Shown piece by piece: positions 31,101 to 44,629 of a stretch of DNA of 64,000 nt (positions are counted from its first letter, which is position 1; the number at the start of each line of letters is the position of its first letter). The translations under genes were made by a program, and so were the position numbers. This stretch comes from Aurelia coerulea (Eukaryota; Cnidaria; Scyphozoa; Semaeostomeae; Ulmaridae). Where the stretch lies: NCBI GenBank assembly GCA_039566865.1, contig CM076945.1, positions 2,609,001-2,673,000 on the forward strand. The letters are read 5' to 3'. The notes below the pieces were generated by a model that did not search any database, was not told where the DNA came from, and saw only the letters and a program-made list of their open reading frames with translations.

Positions 31101-34100
31101 GCAAAAATTATAACCAATCTCCTCACTCAAAGACAACATACCTTTTAGCTGTTCTGAAAAGAATTCGAATCGAACGATATTGTAGAATTTTCGAATGAAC
31201 TCAATAGTGATAGAAGCTCTATCGCCACTCGATGGAACCTCAGCGTATAAAAATGTATACAAATAACGCTCAATCCAGGCTCTTTTGTAGAATAGCTAAA
31301 AGGTATTATCATCCCCCTCAAGAGTAAAGAATCGAGTTTGTACAAAAGCAGCCACGTGTATGATCTATCCTCGCAAAGAAAACTTTTAAACCTTTGACAG
31401 TGTGAGGAATTTGAACTGTATTTGCATATTGCTCTAGAAATGATGAGATTCTTTATTGCGTGACTGAGGCCCTTTAATGCATTTCGAAGCGAAGGAATTT
31501 TGATTGATTTTGCCTATTTTTGCAGTGCTCAGAAAATACAAATAGTCATAAAGATACTGCAGCCTTTATTCTATCAATCAAAATTTGATTCACAACAGTT
31601 TATCAAATATTCTCAGCATAATGAGTCATCAAATGTGTTGAAGTCGTTTTGGTGCTTCCGCTGCTCCACTAATTTACACTTTTTATTTCTCAGATGCTAG
31701 CCCACAAGAGCAACAGGAACTGTTCATCAAGAAATTGGTACAATGTTCCACCGTTTTCGATTTTATGGATCCTGTTAGTGATCTTCGGGGCAAAGAAATA
31801 AAACGAGCCACTTTGAATGAACTTGTTGATTACATCACATCAGAACGAGGCGTTCTTACCGAGGCTGCATATCCGGAAGTTGTTCGAATGGTAAGTCTTA
31901 AAGACCCATGTTATTACCACGAAACTTTTCATCATTAAATTCAATTTTTAAAGAACTGTCAGCTAGTTTGATGCAGTCTTAGCGATCATGAATTCATGAT
32001 CTAGAAAGCTAAACTATAGGCAAGACTTCAAAACTCAACGGGGTTACTCTGATATGATTAGGATATGGGGTGCTCAGGCTGGGGTACAAAACATCAACCC
32101 AAAAACAGTTTCTGGCATAAAAATGGACCCAAAAAATATTTTTTCATGACCTACATACCCAAAAATTATGTAGTCAACATCCGAACTATATGGAAAAGTG
32201 CCCTAATGAGACATATTTCATGTAATGTTTTTGGATATTCTACTATTTTGAGTTTAATAACATTGCTTGGTTTTGATTTTGCAAGATCATTTTTTCTACA
32301 GTTTTTCTAATTTTTCTCATATTTGAGACCCATAAAACGGCCAAGAATTTCATGAACCCTTAAAGATGATTGTACAAAGGACTGACGAAAAGCATGTTTG
32401 CAAAAATTTTTGATCCAAAAAGTAACCTGAGCACCTCTATCCTTAATATTATAGTACCTTTGGGCTTTGAAAACAAGACTTTACAAGTGCAATCAACAAG
32501 ACCTTGTCAGGATAGATTCAGCGCCATTTGAAAGATGAATTTTCTCATTATTTGCGATGATGTGGCAGTTCTTAGGAAATATAAATGGTTGTCAAGTACG
32601 TCAGTAAATAATTTTATTGATAATCCTGGACAAAAAGTTGTCTTGAAAATCATTTCTTGTGATTTCAGATCATGGCCCAAAATTTTGTAACTTGTAAAAA
32701 CGTGAATTCCAACAAATTCAAAGCCATTTCCACACCTTGCAACGTGTCCAAAATCATTTTGGTCCTTGATACAACTGCCTTCACAAGTGTCTTTTGTTAT
32801 TTTCGATAATGCGAAACTTCTTGCTCAACTATAATTAGCTTTGCTTATTCATGGAATTTTCTGCACCTGATGTGTTTGTGGAAGGTATTTCTCTTATGTC
32901 AACTTTCACTGCACAAGCACGTTTGTGCTAGCAGGATTTCGTAGCATTGTCAACAGAAATATGTTCTTTTCAAGTTATGTACTCTCGAATACCGCATAAT
33001 CGTCCTGCTTATCCGAATAATCCCCATTTATTAATTTTTGAACAATTTTCCAACCCCCACCCACTTTTATTCCTACCCCCTTTTCATTGATTCTTGAAAA
33101 ATCGAAATGATGGTGAACATTATTTTTGAATAAATAGAAAAGGATACTTGTTTTACTAAGAAAACAACTATTTTTCAATTTCTCGAGCTCCCCTCCCCCT
33201 TCCGATTGTTCCAACCATCCGATTATTATTATATCGAACCATTTCCAGCCTCCCCGATTCTTCTCACTCCTCCATTTATTCGGTACTTGAGAGCAACAAA
33301 AACAAGTCGTTCCTGGATGTTTTTTAAAGTTATGTAATACCCCCTGATTTAATTAACATGTGAGGATATTTAAGTTGATTGAAAATGGTCGTAATATTCT
33401 TTAGCTTTTTACGATTCGCAGTGAAGAGCGATTCTAAAGCAACAGAAATTTGATATACATGTGAAAAAATTCTTGTTTAGTTCGTCGTGTTAGAGGTACA
33501 ATGAATAGACCGGGGAACATAATTAACAAGCTGAATTCTTAAGTGAATTGACAAGACATCGACGCAGCGATTTTTCGAGAATTCTCCTCCTAACTTATCG
33601 TAACAGATTTAAGATGATTATTTTCATGGACTGCTATTATTATGGTATGGAAACTATCCTTGCACAGGTAAATAACAACATCTTCCGAACGCTCCCACCT
33701 TCTGACAATCCCGACTTCGACCCAGAAGAAGACGAACCGACGTTAGAAGCGTCTTGGCCACATTTACAGGTAAATTCAGTCTCTTATACCGGTTGAGTTG
33801 AAAAAGGTTAGCAAGTTTGGCGGGCTGTGAAATAATTAATACGGCGTTGATATTCAAAAGTGAAATGTTAATCTATCAGTTAAAGGCTAACTTAGATGTG
33901 AACATTTTGTTTGATAATATCACTCATCTTTTCGATCCAAAAATTAGGATTATGGTAAGGGGTTTATACGGGAAGGAGAATTGCACGTTCGATTCTGGTC
34001 CGTGATTTACTTGCCAGCCATTGAAATTGAAATTCTATTTCTGAAACTGACAATTGTATTGAAGTTAAATGTCATGACACTGTTTCAGATTTTCTTTTGT

Positions 34101-35805
34101 CCAAATTGTTTTTGTTGCCACAAATAAACTATGAGTTTCCCGCAAAGCAAATACTTTGTCGGCTTCTGCTTGTAGTACTAAAAAAATATTGATTTTTTCG
34201 AGATTACCTTCTTGGTAGCAATCTCAAGTTTTTGCAATGTTGCTCTTTTTCAGTTGGTATACGAATTTTTCTTGAGAGTTTTGGAATCACCTGAGTTTCA
34301 ACCTACAATCGCCAAAAAGTACATAGACCAAAAATTTGTCTTACAGGTATGTACACGTTCAATGTCATCAAATTTAATGTGCCATTTTTTGTCTCATAGG
34401 AAGTGAACATGGATTGTTCCATTAATCATTTTATAAATTTGTTGCCAAATGTAAATGGTATTTCTTATGTTTCAGTTCTAGATCTTTTTTATTTTGAATT
34501 TCTAACGAAGGATGGGTGTTTGAACGAATCGCAGAACTAACAGAGCCACGTGCAGATCTGACGGTGCAGAGTTTGTGACAAGGAGAATCTGCAGACCAGA
34601 CTTTTTAGCTTCATAACCGTACCAAATCGAAACCTATCATTTAGCATGAAAAAGGCCAATTAGGTAAAGCTACCATAAATTTGCAGGCAGAAACACCGCA
34701 ACACAACGAAAGAACAACAGCAAATGTGTTTGAATTATATTTGTTACCATATTTCGTCCTGTCATGCAGGACTTCTCCAGGGCTGTTATGAGCTACCTAC
34801 CATCTCTTGCTACAAACCTCATACAGAAGGATGTTCAGTTTCAACATCTGACAGGAATGTAATACCGCATTAGCACTGGTTCACTATCGCTACCCATCTA
34901 CAGAAAATAATGTAATTGTTTCGTTTAAGGGTTGATTAAAAATGTATTGGCGGCTCTGTCCAAACTCATCTTAGGGGATGGTCTCTTCTCAATTTGTTTA
35001 CCTCCTCCTCAAAGAAATTTCCCTGCATAAAACTCCAATTTTCTCTCTCCCTTTTTGTCTTTTATCCAGTTTGCCTTTTCAGTACTTTCTGTTGTGAATT
35101 TCTCTTTATTTTCCATCGTATAATTTATATTTCATTTTGTGTATGCATTTATATTGCATTGTATGTAGTGAGATTTTAAAATCATAAAACTTTGACCCAA
35201 AAGTACATCCAGCAATAAAGACAAGAATGCTTTCGTTCTCACGATTTAAAAGCAATGGATTGTTTAACGGCAGTTTTCATCGTTATTCTGTATTTCTTTC
35301 GTAGCTCTTGGAATTATTTGACAGTGAAGATCCGCGGGAACGGGAATTTCTTAAAACTGTCCTTCATAGAATCTACGGAAAGTTCCTCGGCTTAAGAGCC
35401 TATATCAGAAAGCAAATCAACCATATATTTCTTAAGTAAGTATTTATCATTTTATTGCAAATTAGTACTATATCTTGTTGCCGTTAAAGGTAGCATCCAG
35501 TGGCAGGCAAGATTTGTCAAATTCTTCCACATGATAACAGAACAGGAAATGGCACTCCAGGGTTATGAATAAAGAGGCTTTGTTAAGAGCAAAATGAGTC
35601 GGCAGGAATACTGGGCGCGGCAGAAAAAGTTCAGATGTTTCAAAAATCGTAGTGCCAGAAGTACTCGATGGATTTGAATGAATCTAATTTAGCTTGATAG
35701 CAGAAAGACTGCAGTACTTTTTTGTGATTTTTGTGACATTTTTATGAGCAACACAGAAAACACGGATAACTTTATAAATATTGCGAAATTGGCTGAAAAC
35801 GGGCC

Positions 35806-35853
<48 letters not shown>

Positions 35854-38800
35854 CATCAATTTATTTAAAGTTGGCGCTACATAGCTATGTACAGTAAAAA
35901 TTAAAAATAATTACTAAACTAGCTAATCCAAGCCTAGAATACTTGATCAAATGGTAAAGAATCTCTCACACAGAGCAAGACGAAGGGTATCTTATCTGTC
36001 TCTCTCGAGATATAGGCACTCCATTCCGACCTTGATCTATTAGTATCAACTCAAGCTCATAAATTCTTGATTCTAATCTCTTTCATTAAAATCGTTAAAT
36101 CTCGATTTGTTGCTCGTATTTTTAGGTTCATTTATGAAACAGAGCACTTCAATGGAGTTGGAGAGCTACTCGAAATCTTGGGAAGGTATGCAACGAAGAC
36201 TTCTGCTAATTCAGCAATACAATATTTTCTATTCGGCTTTTTCGCTGAAATTTCCAATTTTGTAGCAAAAATCTAGTCAAATTCAGTTACAGACATAACG
36301 ATTAGCTGAGCTCGCTTTCATTGGGCCTTTGTCGCTAAATTGCCAAACTTTCGGCGTACCATGATAGACATGATTCCTTTTCGCTTGTATTTCAAGCATC
36401 AAGATCTAATGCTAACTTTAGATTGCGTAGCTCGATTTGGTTTCTTTATTCTGGATCTTCAATATTGGTTCCAAATGCTTTTTGCTTTGAGTTTCCTTTT
36501 CTTACAAGATTGATTCTAGCTTTGAGATCACTCAGTAAAGAAGGAACGAGATACGAAAATTTCTTATTATGTGTTATGTCTTAAATTTAGTTTATATAGA
36601 AATTCTAGCCATTGATAAACTTTTTTTTATTTCCAGCATTATAAATGGTTTTGCTCTTCCATTGAAAGCAGAACATAAACAGTTTCTTCTCAAAGTTTTG
36701 ATTCCACTTCATAAAGTGAGATGTTTGTCGCTGTACCATGCCCAGGTGAGCTTTAAGAGAAGGAACAATTCCAGCGATGTTTATTATGTTATGTAGTAAA
36801 TATGTAGTAAAGAGGGTGTAACTCCAAGGCAAATTTGGAGGATCTATATTTTCATCTTTATTGTTATTTTCGCAATTTTGAGAAGGGAGATCGGTTCGTT
36901 TTGTAACAGGGGCTAGTTGTGAAATTAACTATAAGTTAATCACTACTATTTGTTGCATAAATGATTGTTTGGGTATTACCTTGTTAAGTATAAGCAGTGG
37001 CTCTTATTTCGGCTGACAGAAACCATTTTAGCAGGTTATTCTCGTATTTCGATCCAAAAAGGAAAATATTTTGGCTTTCTTTTAGTAAAAAATTAAATTA
37101 GTGGTTAAATTTAATTTGGCAAAAATTAAATTAATCGTATTTGCTGTTGTTTTTTGTCGTGTTGCGGTGTTTCTGCCTTTAAATTTTTTCTTTTAGTACT
37201 TTGCTCGCTCTGTCTCGATTTGTATATCAGTTTCAGAAGAAATGTATCGATAATTTTCAATTTTATTCATTTTCATTTTTCATTCAATTTCTAGTTATTT
37301 AACCATGCTAACCCCGTCAGTCTGTGGATACTGCTTTACAGGGTGAGAGGGGGGAGGCATGCAAAAAGATAACAAAGAAAAACCTAATTTCAAGCTCCAT
37401 TTCCAGGACCGTAAATTTTACTCATTCTCAGTATGGGCATGTTGCAAAACAAACCATTACACTAACAATTCTTATCTGTAAGCCATTGTAGCATTTTAGA
37501 ATTGCTCTTCAAATTTTTCGATAAATTCTTGCTATGGGTGCCTGGGTTACTGAGAATCCGTATGTATTTCTTTTTCATAGCTTGCCTACTGCGTGGTACA
37601 ATTCTTGGAAAAAGATGCAGCTCTCACCGAACAAGTAAGTCTTCTTGAGAGACTTCATAGTTGTGCGTTTTGATACTTGAGGTTGTAGTTAGTGGTTAGT
37701 CGTTTGTCTTCTGTATGTTTTAAATGATGTTAATTTGTGAAGAAAGGTAAACAAAGTTGTTGTTTGTCAGATGTAGCACATCAAGACTTGCATCGATCTA
37801 AAACTGCATACAGAACTTATTGTAGTGAGGCAAAGAAAGAAACTAATTTTGTAATTTCGCTATGTAAATTGAGGCTTTCAATTCAAGTTTTTCTTGTTTG
37901 ATTTTAGGTCGTTCTAGGATTGCTCAAATTTTGGCCAAAAACAAGTAGTCAGAAAGAGGTGGGTATTATTTTCGACAGTTAGAAATGCATCATTCTGAGA
38001 TGACGGTGGAAAAAGCTTTGACTGACAAAATTTCGACTAAATTTTCGTTCATAGGAGCCTGTCGTAAATTTTTACTCTTCAGGAAACGTTGTAGTCCTAG
38101 TAATGAAGTCAGTTCATGTTTTCCACGTTTTCCTTGCATTGTCTGAGGGCACATCACAGCTCCAAAAAGTGTGCAAAGGCTCCGTATCTGAATAGTATTT
38201 GATGTTTGCCTCGACTTACAAAAGAACATTAGTAGCTTCTTTTAATTTCTCCGAGTAAAAGACTATTCCAAGATTAGGATGCAGGCAAAGAACCATGTAT
38301 CAAGCGTGTGGAATCCAACGTTTCATACAATGGATTGTGATCGTTAAACATTCTTATAAAGAGTTGCGATAAAAATATAGATGTGTTTCTTTTCTTGAAG
38401 GTGATGTTTCTTGGGGAAATAGAAGAAATTTTAGATGCTATTGAGCCTCCACAGTTCCAGAAGGTGATGGAGCCTCTTTTTAGGCAGATAGCCCGATGTG
38501 TATCTAGTCCACACTTCCAGGTTTGCCAATTTGTTATTCTTTATTAAAGACTGATTTTTAAGTTTACACAGTCAGGAAGCTATGCCAGAAGAAAATATTC
38601 AGTTAATTGTCCTAACACTACTTGTCATGATTTGCAAGTTCTTTTCTACTCCAAGATTTATCAGTTTTTTTAGCTCTGTTTCAGTTCCACGGTTAGTTTC
38701 AGATAAGATTCAAATCCAATTTCTCTAATTGCAGGTCTCTATGGTTAGATTGCTTGGTTGGTAGCGTTCTTCCTTTTTTGCAATATTAATGCTATCAGTT

Positions 38801-41545
38801 TGCATGCAGTTAGAGTTTTTGATGCTGTTTCAATGGCACTAATAATGCTCTAAGTATTCCTTTGTAGGTAGCAGAACGAGCATTATACTTCTGGAATAAC
38901 GAATATATTGTCAGTTTAATTGAAGAGAATTCAGGCACCATTCTACCAATCATGTTTTCATGTTTGTATCGAATTTCTAAAGATCATTGGAATCAGTAAG
39001 TACTATTACCTTCATATGTTTATGTTTAGCGGGGGTGACCAAAATTCTGCAAATCTTGAAAATCCCTTAAGTCAAGCATATAACTGATCTGGAAATTTTA
39101 TTTGTGTACATTGTTGCAAGAATTGATCAGTTTCCGAGCTAAATTCTTTAGACTTGCAAAGAAAAAGACCCCATAAAATCCAAGGACATAGGCAGTTAAG
39201 TTAAGGGGTGGTGTGGGGTAAAAATTTCACTTGAGAATCATATCTCTTGTTGTGATTTTGGAGTATGCTATGCTATAAGATCTGGAAACTAATGCCCTCA
39301 GATTCACAACCATTGATGCATTTTTAGATATCCCTCAAACCAATTTTTTAAATGCACAGAAAGAGATGTTCTAAACTCAGTAACAAGTCAAATTTATGAT
39401 TTGTCAAAAAGTTGTATTTTCTTGTCTCGTGGTGGAATATACGAATTTTTCAATCCTTGCTCATGTAAGTACATAGAATCTTAACATGAAATTGGTGAAA
39501 CTTTATTCAATTGAAAGCTAGCAATTTACTAACTTGATCTTTAAAGGTCGTAAAAAATCGAAGCGGGGTGTAGGAAGGCAAAGAAAATATCAGTTACCTC
39601 ATATATCAAGAGATTAAGCCAGATCACAACAGATTTTTTTTGAGCAAGGTCTCCAAAGACAGATTTTTAGTGTGTTGAAGCCCGATTCGCTTCTTTTTCT
39701 GCATATTGTTTATATTCAGTTGACTTGCAATTGTGATAATCAGCAATCAGCAATGTATAAACTTTATAGTTTATTCTTTTTCATTTCAGAACAATAGTCG
39801 CACTTGTATATAACGTGTTAAAATCATTTATGGAAATGAATAGCAAATTATTTGACGAACTGACCTCGTCTTACAAAGCAGACAGGCAAAAGTAAGTTCA
39901 TATTCGTTTCTTGCCATTTTTATCTGATAGTTAACAATGAAATTTGACGATGACTTGATAATGTCCGAAAATTTGTCGTGCCAATAGTATTCGCCAAGGG
40001 AGAAAAGTAATTTCTTGAGCTGACGAGGGTAGTGGAATTGTAAGGACCTTTGAATATTGAATAAAACGATATTAACTATATAAAAAGGACAACTTCACTT
40101 GCTTTAGCTTAAAATCTTCCAACTTTTCATCTTCACTTCTGAAAGAATTTCTATCTGAAGTTCTACAAGCGGAAGTTTTGCAATTGGCTCAAAAGCCCGC
40201 CTAGTCCAAGCAAGCTTTAACATTTGTTTTTTAAAACCTAAAGATTGCTTTTGACTGACCTCCAAAGAGAGTGTTTTCAACACATGTCACAATCTTTTTC
40301 CTGCAGCATATTTTTCCGAAGGAAATTAAACCTGTCTATTGTTCTGCATCTAACAGAACAGCTGATAACAATTACTGCAAATGCTTGACCTCGAACATGT
40401 TTGATTTTTCGGACATCTGCGATTGCTTGTGGCCATTATTTATTAGGACATTGTCCCATTTGATTGCGATTACATTCTGTTGACAAGAATCGAAATCCGC
40501 ATTTGTAAAATAAGCATTACCTACCCTCCCTTAAAAATATACCAGGACAAACATGCTTTTGCTGTCTGACCCCAAAATCAAGGATCGAAAATTTTTGGTT
40601 GCGTATAGTGCAATAGTATAAAGAGAAACAATTAAATAAAGTAACATCATAGGCGTAGGAGGCTGGGGGGCTGGGGGCGCTGCAGCCTCCCCAGCGTCGG
40701 AAAATTTTGCTAAAATCAGCCATAATCGGGCAGAAATCCGCTTTAACTCGGGTAAAATTTTCTTAAACAATGGATTTTTTATCGGGCAGCCCCCCCAAAT
40801 TTGATTCCCCCTAAGCCCATGAGTAACATGTTTGCATTTTGAACGACTTTTTACACATAGCCTGTTATCAAATGATGTTATTCAGACCTTAAGTCAGATA
40901 AGAACCTGAATGCTTCTAACCTAAAGATGAATAGATTTTTGGAGAGTTGCAAAGAATGGATGGTATGTCGATCCCACATTAGGAATTTGATGTTGGTGCT
41001 AATGTTAGACATCTAATGTTAGGCAAAAATGTAGTCTATTTTACCTGAATTAACCATAGGCCAATGTCATTAAGCTTAACAAGGGGCCCAGGGATTGCAT
41101 ATCATAAGCTTCACTTCTTCCATCCTACAAACTTCTGCTCGTTCAAAGCAATGCTAGGAGGCCAGGAATCATGCAGGGAGTTTTGAAAATTTACCTACAT
41201 TATGTCATCAATTTAGACCTTGGGCGTATGTTGATTTTTCCTTCTCTTTCCCTGTTTATATCCAGTCTTTCTATTGGCTTTAAGGTTTGCCAAATCATCT
41301 TTTCACGTGACTTGTCCAATGCTCACTGGGCCTAACGAATCGACATTTGTTTACACAGGGAGAAGAAGAAAGAAAAAGAGCGGGATGATCTGTGGAAGAA
41401 ATTAGAGAAGCTTGAATTGTCCAAGAAACAAGCAGCGACCAAAAATTCGAATGCTTCACCGAAAAATGCTTCACCAGGCAGTAAAGCGAAAGGCAGCAAT
41501 GCAAATCAGACGACAAGCGCAGGAAATACAACCTCAAAGGGGTAG
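28163..41545 (+). CDS. PPP2R5E: PP2A regulatory subunit B56 (epsilon/alpha-beta-like), 13 coding exons
   Basis: B56 subunits bind the PP2A scaffold-catalytic core and recruit LxxIxE-motif substrates. Exons are 28163-28349 (ATG at 28184), 31694-31890, 33668-33769, 34254-34346, 35305-35435, 36126-36185, 36637-36745, 37581-37634, 37908-37958, 38401-38520, 38868-38995, 39790-39891 and 41359-41545. All have AG/GT borders and matching phases, giving 499 residues, the usual B56 length. Hallmarks in order are [76 protein letters not shown] (substrate-pocket region), [51 protein letters not shown] and a Lys/Glu-rich tail. The ELTPL leader and direct [10 protein letters not shown] (no TGA insert) point to the epsilon/alpha-beta group rather than gamma/delta. 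The paralogue choice is tentative, because invertebrates often have a single member of this group. A spliced 5' leader is implied by the acceptor at 28161-28162. Intron sizes range from 0.27 to 3.3 kb. Confidence 0.95.
28350..31693 (+). other. First coding intron of the B56 gene (3.3 kb)
   Basis: The intron has a GTATGT donor and a TATTTCTCAG acceptor. It holds a MITE at 31141-31303, a short TGTA microsatellite near 30197 and two transposon-tip-like strings (near 29303 and 30308, ACTTTTT...GGCACATCC/GGTGCATCC). No further exon is supported. Confidence 0.7.
31141..31303. mobile_element. Small MITE, CCTTTTAGC tips
   Basis: CCTTTTAGCTGTTCTGAAAAG at the left is matched by CCTTTTAGCTATTCTACAAA read in reverse complement from the right. 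Looser similarity continues for about 20 bp more. TA lies outside both ends. A relative is at about 43984-44158. Confidence 0.6.
32061..32442. mobile_element. Harbinger-like MITE (382 bp) in a B56 intron
   Basis: The ends GGATATGGGGTGCTCAGGCT and (reverse complement) GGATAGAGGTGCTCAGGTTA are imperfect terminal inverted repeats. Both are flanked by TTA, the 3-bp duplication expected of PIF/Harbinger elements. The interior has no coding potential. Confidence 0.65.
34679..34740 (+). repeat. Dispersed repeat copy 1 (inverted partner at 37133)
   Basis: AAATTTGCAGGCAGAAACAC, CGCAACACAACGAAAG and AACAACAGCAAAT recur in reverse complement at 37133-37190. Both copies are in introns of the B56 gene, about 2.4 kb apart. 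Confidence 0.6.
35808..35853. repeat. (TAA)n microsatellite
   Basis: About 15 uninterrupted ATA/TAA units lie in a B56 intron. Confidence 0.95.
37133..37190 (-). repeat. Dispersed repeat copy 2 (inverted partner at 34679)
   Basis: Read on the minus strand it gives AGGCAGAAACACCGCAACAC followed by AACAACAGCAAAT. This matches the intronic copy at 34679-34740. Confidence 0.6.
40648..40821. mobile_element. hAT-like MITE (174 bp) with 8-bp target duplication
   Basis: Exact AGTAACAT copies flank it (40640-40647 and 40822-40829). The ends CATAGGCGTAGG and (reverse complement) CATGGGCTTAGG form weak terminal inverted repeats. An 8-bp duplication is the hAT hallmark. Internal G-rich and C-rich runs near the ends resemble the element at 61765. 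It lies in the last B56 intron. Confidence 0.75.
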
Positions 41546-43000
41546 TTATTCAGACATTATTAGATCAGTCACAGAAATTTGTTTTTATAGGGTATCTTAT
41601 TCATATCTGTACTACTAAGAGATCACAAGCGAATTTAATGGCTCTAATACCCAGTAAATTATGACTGTTTTAAAGAGGACTTTATAGAACAGGTTGTCGT
41701 AGGATGAACTGGGTTTGTCAAGGAGAAGATGGATTCTGTTACCTTCTTTTGTGGTGGAGATTTGAAAAAGTTCGCTCTGGGATTGTCTGAGATTCTAAGT
41801 CGGAGAGTCGGAGATTCATACACCTAAGACAAGCTACATCTAGGCCAATCTCATGAATGTGAGGCAAATTTGTGTTCATGAAAACTTGCGATTTGCGTCT
41901 AATGTCAATTTTTGTACATGTCTTTCGAGCTGCTAGTCTGGTTTGGTTATCAAGGAGGTTCTATCAAAAGCATTGCTCAAACCATCAATGAGTCATTGCA
42001 AGACAACATGAAATGATACAGATAGTGCATCATCTTTTTGCTCACGTTTTGTAGGCCCGATGGACAGAGGCCGTACACGATTTGATCCTCCAGTTGTCTT
42101 GCGTGACTATCATGATTGTTTTCACACAGTTCACAACATTAAAGTCATTGCAGATTTTGTTATCAACGAGGGCTGTTCACGTTGAAAAGAATACTTGTCA
42201 CGTTGCATAGAATACTTGTCGAGGTGTCAGCAACAGTAGAAGATGCAACGGATCAAAATTTCAGAAGACCTTGAAAATTATAATGTCAAAATATCCAAAA
42301 TTTGGAATGGCGAAATTAGTGTTAATTAGTACTAAACAAGAATTCGTGTTTGGGAATTCCTTACATTTCTTAATGATCGTTAGATATTTTATTTGAATTG
42401 ACAAAGGAGGCAGATATTTGTCAAGATTACAAGTTGAAAGACACTAACATGATGAATACATTCATATGGTCGCCATTTATTCTTATCGTTCCTTTCAGAT
42501 GTAGTTTGCGACAGTGCCAGTGGTTAAGAAATTGCGTGCACTTACATTCGGACTAAAATCGAAATATTCGGGGCTCTTCTTTATTATTTCAAAATACACA
42601 AGTAAATGGCACTGAGTATAGCGTCTCTTGTCTTTGCTCATTCAAGTGTTTGTGTCCAAGATGATATCAAGCAGGTTAGGATGTTATTTTTCCCCTGTAT
42701 AAAACGTCGAAGCTGACATAGGTGGCTGTGCGGCGAAAGAAAAGATTTGTGTGGGACTCATGATAAGGTCCAGTGACCTGAGAAATATGTTCGCCTATTG
42801 TGATGGCCTTAGAGCTTGATCTGCCTTTTTCTAAGACCATACTTAATCCATAGTAGCTTGAGATCGCTAAGATATAGTTTCAATTTGCAAACCCGTACTT
42901 TGAATCTTTCAGGAGCCAGTTAAAGAATAGCTTCTGTTAATTCATTAAACTTTGCTTTGCTCGCAGTTACATACTACTATAGACCCAGCTAGGAACCGAA

Positions 43001-43006
43001 AATAAA
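43001..43006 (+). terminator. Candidate poly(A) signal of the B56 gene
   Basis: This is the first plus-strand AATAAA I find after the B56 stop codon. It would give a 3' untranslated region of about 1.5 kb. An upstream variant hexamer could be used instead. Confidence 0.25.
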
Positions 43007-43983
43007 GTTAAGTTCTGGAAACAGAAGGAATTCTGTGTGGGCAACAGCTAAGAGCAGCAAGACAGATGTTGAAGAAAAATGCAGTTATCATTTCTAATGT
43101 GAATTCACCACAAATCTTTGTTTTGTCAGGGGTACTTCAACTTCAGCAAAACGGATTCTTTCCAAAATTAAGTATCCAGTACATCGGCTTCAAACAAAGC
43201 AAATTTTTGGGAAATGTAAGTTCCTAATAATCTCTGATATCACTTGGACGTAGAGTCCACCAAGGCCTGGAAGGGTTTCTTTCTTATAAGAAACACCTTC
43301 AGCCTAAATGCACTCTTGAACACACTTTAAAGTTTCGGACTAATTGTGTCAGGTTTGATAGGAGAAGTTTGATAAAACAATGATGACGTCGCAGAAAGAA
43401 TGCCGATGGCGGCACGAGCAAAGCTCAACGATAGCTAATGGCAGATGGCGACGAAGAGCGGTCCAGGTTTCAATGAATTTGATCAAACAACATCGTCTTA
43501 ACAGTTCTGCGATGTTGGAGTCCAGTATCACTCAGAGTTTCATTTTTTCCGATCAAAGAAGTGTCCAAACATTTGTTAAATATAGACAAAGACAAAGTTA
43601 GATATGTTCGAACAGTAATGGAAGAAAACATCCTTGCACTCAGTCTCAAAATTTCGTAGATAGGTAAGGAGACTTCCTGTTAGCAATCCGAAATATAATG
43701 AATTTAAGATCTAGACGTGTTCCTCGTTGATTTTCAACAGTACAAGAGCTGTCATTACTCCATCGTGTCCAATGCACCATTGAACCCTTAGCACTGGAAT
43801 GCGCAAATGCATAGATATTTCGAATGAATTTTAGTTTTAATTGAAAGTTTCCTCAAACATTGTTTGTTCTTGCCCGTTCTGGCGCTTGGTGTTTAATGGT
43901 GTATTACCAGATATATTTGCCCTAACACTTCTCATCGATAGCCTATAGAATCGTCAAATTTTCAAAGACGGATTAATGGAACA

Positions 43984-44158
43984 TTTAGCTATTCTACAAA
44001 AGTGCACGAGCGATATTTTAAAAGCATTTTCATACGACAGTTTCAACGGAGAGGCGTTAAAGCTTCAATTAGTATCGTGCACAAACAAAAATGTTCAGAT
44101 TACTACCAAATGTCAAAAATATCGCTCGATCCAGACACTTCAGTGGAATAGCTGAAAG
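43984..44158. mobile_element. Small MITE related to 31141-31303
   Basis: TTTAGCTATTCTACAAAAGT followed by GAGCGATATTTT at the left is mirrored at the right by AAAATATCGCTC followed by GGAATAGCTGAAAGG. The inverted termini span about 35 bp. Confidence 0.6.
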
Positions 44159-44629
44159 GTCTCAAAATTTCATGGACAGCCAGTAGACTCACTACATCTT
44201 GTGAAGCCTGATATGTTGGGCCTATGATTTCATAAATTGCCAATAGACTCGTCGTTTTTAGTTCAGTCTCATTTGTCAAAGGTTGCGTTTATTAAGTTAC
44301 CTTGTGTGTATTGACATTAATTCTGTCTTTATGTATTTCTTTATTTTTTACATAGTAAGGTTTATTGTCGAATAATAGTAACCTCTTTCAACTGTCGCAA
44401 ATACAAGGATTTTATTCCGACTTAGATCAGTCGATATACTGAAGCGATTGAGTGCATGTAAATAAGTCGAGGCTCGTACAAAAATCTGCTTTTCAGACAA
44501 ATGTTCATTTTTCTTTGCATTTCTTTCTTTTATCTTTATTTAAGTGTTTTCATTTTTGCCACCTTGGTCCGATACATCGGGTGAGTAAAGATAAATGTAC
44601 ACTTCAGTTCAGATATTTCAAATATCGTA

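Noticed and set aside
33951..34005. tRNA-like B-box string (GTTCGATTC)
   Set aside because: No foldable acceptor stem, anticodon arm or A-box is placed correctly. No convincing tRNA was seen anywhere in the window.
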